From NCBI RefSeq assembly GCF_030812195.1, contig NZ_JAUSSF010000003.1, positions 620,001 through 684,000 on the forward strand: a DNA stretch of 64,000 bases. Direction: 5' to 3'. The DNA is from Chryseobacterium lathyri (lineage in GTDB: Bacteria > Bacteroidota > Bacteroidia > Flavobacteriales > Weeksellaceae). The stretch's first letter is position 1; every line of letters begins with the position of its first letter. The position numbers and the translations under genes are program-made. The notes under the pieces were generated by a model. That model saw nothing but the letters and a program-made list of their open reading frames with translations, made no database searches and was not told the DNA's origin. Positions 61,497 through 64,000 of the stretch are shown piece after piece.

Positions 61497-62087
61497 ATGC
61501 CATCACAATCCAATTCATTCCACCCTATTGAATCAAAAACTTCAAAAAGGCTTACTTTATTGATCAAGATGATTGGCAGATCGTTTTTAATTATGACCCC
61601 ATTATACGTCATAATAATGGCTATATTGGTATTTAATGCAAAAGAAATCTCTATAGAAATAAAGAGTGTTTTAATTGCCCTTTTTATTGCAATCCTATGT
61701 TTTTGTATCTGGGTGCTCTTTCAGAAAAACAAAAAAAGTATGACCACTCATATTATTGTTGATGAAAAAGGACTTCATCATTATTGCAATCAGGACATTT
61801 TATCTTCCATCCCCTATGCTGAACTTCATCCAAACCCGGAAACTGGCAAATATGATGTATTATTGACGGAGTATGATGAATCTGCTCCTAGTTTATGTAT
61901 CTATTTCTTTGAACCTGCATTAAAAAAAGCGATGCGGAAGGCTGTGAATTTAGATATTGATACAGTGATTACAAATGGTAATTTGTTGCTCAAAAATTTT
62001 GTAAAAGGAATATTGATTTTCAGGCCGGATTTAAAAGTTGCACCCAATGTTCTGGATCTTTACCATCTAGAGGAATTCAATAAATAA
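61497..62087 (+). CDS. Membrane-anchored hypothetical protein
   Basis: A 196-residue protein that I do not recognise. Two hydrophobic helices lie at about residues 30-50 (SFLIMTPLYVIIMAILVF) and 58-78 (VLIALFIAILCFCIWVLF). A cytoplasmic domain with VDEKGLHHYCNQDILSSIPY and ALKKAMRKAVNLDID follows. The helix pair plus short soluble domain resembles small PH-like or YcxB-type membrane proteins, but I see no decisive motif. It stands alone before the convergent sucC gene. Confidence 0.7.
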   Translation: MPSQSNSFHPIESKTSKRLTLLIKMIGRSFLIMTPLYVIIMAILVFNAKEISIEIKSVLIALFIAILCFCIWVLFQKNKKSMTTHIIVDEKGLHHYCNQDILSSIPYAELHPNPETGKYDVLLTEYDESAPSLCIYFFEPALKKAMRKAVNLDIDTVITNGNLLLKNFVKGILIFRPDLKVAPNVLDLYHLEEFNK

Positions 62088-62129
62088 AATCATATTATTT
62101 CAACAGGCCACCTTCAAAATAATAACAAA

Positions 62130-62157
62130 AAAACCGCTCCAAAAATGGAACGGTTTT
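62130..62157. terminator. Bidirectional terminator between the hypothetical gene and sucC
   Basis: AAAACCG-C-TCCA pairs with TGGA-A-CGGTTTT (one mismatch) around AAAA. T-runs follow on both strands. Confidence 0.85.
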
Positions 62158-62179
62158 CTATTTATCTGAGAATTTTAGA

Positions 62180-63370
62180 TTATGCTAAAACTTCTTTTAC
62201 TTTGTTTGCAGCTTCTTCTAAAGTAATTGCAGAATGTACAGGAAGACCTGAATCATCAATTAATTTTTTAGCTTCTACAGCATTAGTTCCCTGTAATCTT
62301 ACGATCAATGGAACAGGAAGGCTTCCCATAGCTCTGTAAGCATCTACAACACCCTGAGCCACTCTGTCACATCTTACAATACCTCCGAAGATATTGATCA
62401 GGATTGCTTTTACGTTTGGATCTCTCAAGATGATTCCGAAAGCAGTCTGAACTCTCTGAGCATCAGCAGTACCTCCTACGTCAAGGAAGTTAGCAGGATT
62501 ACCACCAGATAATTTGATGATGTCCATAGTTGCCATTGCAAGACCGGCTCCGTTTACCATACAAGCAACGTTACCATCAAGTTTCACGAAGTTAAGACCA
62601 GCTTCACCCGCTTCAACGTCCATTGGATCTTCTTCTCTTGTATCTCTAAGTTCAGCTAAGTCTTTGTGACGGAACAATGAGTTGTCATCCAAAGTTACTT
62701 TAGCATCTACAGCGATAATTTTGTTATCAGAAGTTTTCAATACAGGGTTGATCTCGAAAAGAGAAGCATCAATTCCAGTGTAAGCATTGTAAAGAGATGC
62801 AATGAATTTTGTGAATTCTTTGAAAGCATTTCCTTCAAGACCTAGGTTGAAAGCAATTTTTCTAGCCTGGAATCCTTGAAGACCTAAAGCAGGATCAATG
62901 ATTTCTTTGTGGATCAAATGAGGGGTTACTTCTGCAACATGCTCAATATCCATCCCTCCTTCAGTAGAATATACGATAGTATTTTTCCCTTCAGCTCTGT
63001 CTAAAAGAATAGAAACATAAAATTCTTTAGTTTCAGATTCTCCAGGATAATAAACATCTTCTGCAACCAAAACAGAGTGTACTTTTTTACCTTCAGCAGA
63101 AGTTTGTGGAGTTACCAACTGCATTCCGATGATGTTCTGTGCATTTTCTTTAAGCTTATCCATGTTTGGAGAGAACTTAACACCACCACCTTTACCACGT
63201 CCACCTGCGTGAATCTGTGCTTTTACTACCCAAGCCTGAGCTCCGGTTTCAGCAGTAAGCTTTTCTGCAGCTGCTACAGCTTCGTCTACATTATTCGCTA
63301 CGAAACCGCGTTGGATAGCTACTCCATACTTTGATAAAATCTCTTTTGATTGATACTCGTGAAGATTCAT
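62180..63370 (-). CDS. sucC: Succinyl-CoA synthetase, beta subunit
   Basis: A 396-residue ATP-grasp subunit that with SucD makes ATP or GTP from succinyl-CoA in the TCA cycle. Conserved blocks are MNLHEYQSKEILSKYGVA, AWVVKAQIHAGGRGKGGGVK, LDRAEGKNTIVYSTEGGMDI, LFEINPVLKTSDNKIIAVDA and GNVACMVNGAGLAMATMDII, then ILINIFGGIVRCDRVAQGVV. It is about the usual length. No sucD gene is beside it here. Confidence 0.97.
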   Translation of the reverse strand: MNLHEYQSKEILSKYGVAIQRGFVANNVDEAVAAAEKLTAETGAQAWVVKAQIHAGGRGKGGGVKFSPNMDKLKENAQNIIGMQLVTPQTSAEGKKVHSVLVAEDVYYPGESETKEFYVSILLDRAEGKNTIVYSTEGGMDIEHVAEVTPHLIHKEIIDPALGLQGFQARKIAFNLGLEGNAFKEFTKFIASLYNAYTGIDASLFEINPVLKTSDNKIIAVDAKVTLDDNSLFRHKDLAELRDTREEDPMDVEAGEAGLNFVKLDGNVACMVNGAGLAMATMDIIKLSGGNPANFLDVGGTADAQRVQTAFGIILRDPNVKAILINIFGGIVRCDRVAQGVVDAYRAMGSLPVPLIVRLQGTNAVEAKKLIDDSGLPVHSAITLEEAANKVKEVLA

Positions 63371-63500
63371 ATTATTTTATTATTTTATTTTAAAATTTAA
63401 AGGTTGACAAATTTACTAAAAAGACATGGAAGTTCAAGTTTATTGACTTAAAAATTAAAGCGCAGTGAACTTGATTTTTAACATGTTTACGAAATTTGCT

Positions 63501-64000
63501 CTATTCTTCGGACAATTTCTCAGACTGTGAACCGATGAACGGTATCTTTGGAGCCAGGAAATAACCTGTCAGGCTGGCAAAAAGTATCGGAACGAAATAG
63601 GTAAAGCCGGTTAAGGTTCCCAGAATAATCGTGGTACTCATTGGTGTTCTTGTTACACAGGCATTAATAGCTGCCATACAGCTCACAATGGCTAAAGTAG
63701 TATCAACTGAAGGAAACAGCTGGTGAATAATCAGTCCTAAAGTGGTCCCTACAAAAAACAGCGGGATAATGAAACCACCTCTCCATCCTGAAGTCACGGT
63801 AACCGCAATGGCTATGATTTTAAAAATGAGGGTGATAATTAAAAAGTTCAGGGCGAAATTTCCGTTGATCAGCTCGTTGATCTCATGATGGCCAAAGTAT
63901 CTCGTAATCGGAAAATTGTAAGCAATAACTCCTAAAATAATTCCGCCAACCAGGGTTTTTATATAAATCGGAAATGATCGGTACTCAAAAACCTTTTTGA
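63501..64000 (-). CDS. ClC-type chloride channel/transporter (N-terminus beyond window)
   Basis: The frame is open from the right edge to the stop at 63501, giving 166 residues of the C-terminal membrane part. Matching ClC features are VTSGWRGGFIIPLFFVGTTL (the selectivity-filter region) and CMAAINACVTRTPMSTTII (helix N/O region), with a short charged tail SQSEKLSEE and no CBS domain. The family exchanges Cl- for H+ or conducts Cl- in the inner membrane. A start codon cannot be given because the gene runs off the window. Confidence 0.87.
   Translation of the reverse strand, partial: KKVFEYRSFPIYIKTLVGGIILGVIAYNFPITRYFGHHEINELINGNFALNFLIITLIFKIIAIAVTVTSGWRGGFIIPLFFVGTTLGLIIHQLFPSVDTTLAIVSCMAAINACVTRTPMSTTIILGTLTGFTYFVPILFASLTGYFLAPKIPFIGSQSEKLSEE

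Overview
The window looks like chromosome of a flavobacterium, most likely Chryseobacterium or a close relative (Weeksellaceae). The DNA is AT-rich. Promoters match the Bacteroidota form (-33 TTTG/TTG, -7 TAnnTTTG). The proteins include TonB-dependent receptors, a type IX secretion (T9SS) sorting-domain protein, a LIC_10190-like membrane protein, DUF4403, and short double-glycine-leader peptides of the kind common in Chryseobacterium. I saw no rRNA, CRISPR array, phage or complete insertion sequence. There is one tRNA (Cys, GCA).

Layout. 1-5.9 kb: trehalose uptake and use (MFS permease, GH37 trehalase, TonB receptor cut by the window edge) with a divergent AraC regulator. 6-13.7 kb: a thioredoxin-fold protein, then a TetR repressor and an RND efflux pump (adaptor, pump, outer-membrane channel); four copies of one operator lie at tetR and in front of the pump. 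14-14.9 kb: two small AT-rich accessory genes. 15-18.7 kb: housekeeping genes miaA, yicC, gmk, nadA. 18.7-20.2 kb: six small cysteine-rich double-glycine-type precursor peptides in three sequence types, with no modification enzyme or exporter beside them. This is the most interesting part of the window. 20.3-27.6 kb: a threonine-rich leader peptide, then thrA-thrB-thrC-folB, a DUF4403 protein and an RDD protein.

27.6-28.7 kb: tRNA-Cys and about 0.95 kb without a convincing gene but with several terminator hairpins. 28.7-35.9 kb: two lipoproteins, a multi-pass membrane protein, aroC, two thioredoxin-fold proteins, a YkvA/DUF1232 protein and a fused OPRTase-OMP decarboxylase (UMP synthase). 35.9-43.4 kb: an M1-peptidase-like/beta-barrel protein without the zinc motif, a T9SS cargo protein and a 1075-residue outer-membrane protein. 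43.7-49.2 kb: dusB, and on the other strand deoC with an Lrp-type regulator, an EEP-family enzyme, trmD and a type II NADH dehydrogenase. 49.3-64 kb: GH25 lysozyme, a modular alpha/beta hydrolase, a 5'(3')-nucleotidase, an ABC-F ATPase, a Gfo/Idh/MocA oxidoreductase, a siderophore receptor with a PepSY protein, an outer-membrane barrel protein, a 1-Cys peroxiredoxin, MscS, sucC and a ClC channel cut by the right edge.

Intergenic DNA carries many clear intrinsic terminators, degenerate 7-bp-period repeats at three places, and one 103-bp element bounded by 13-bp inverted repeats inside the efflux operon. Several track starts were moved downstream to an ATG that fits the family or signal peptide. 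Three secreted proteins appear to use TTG starts.
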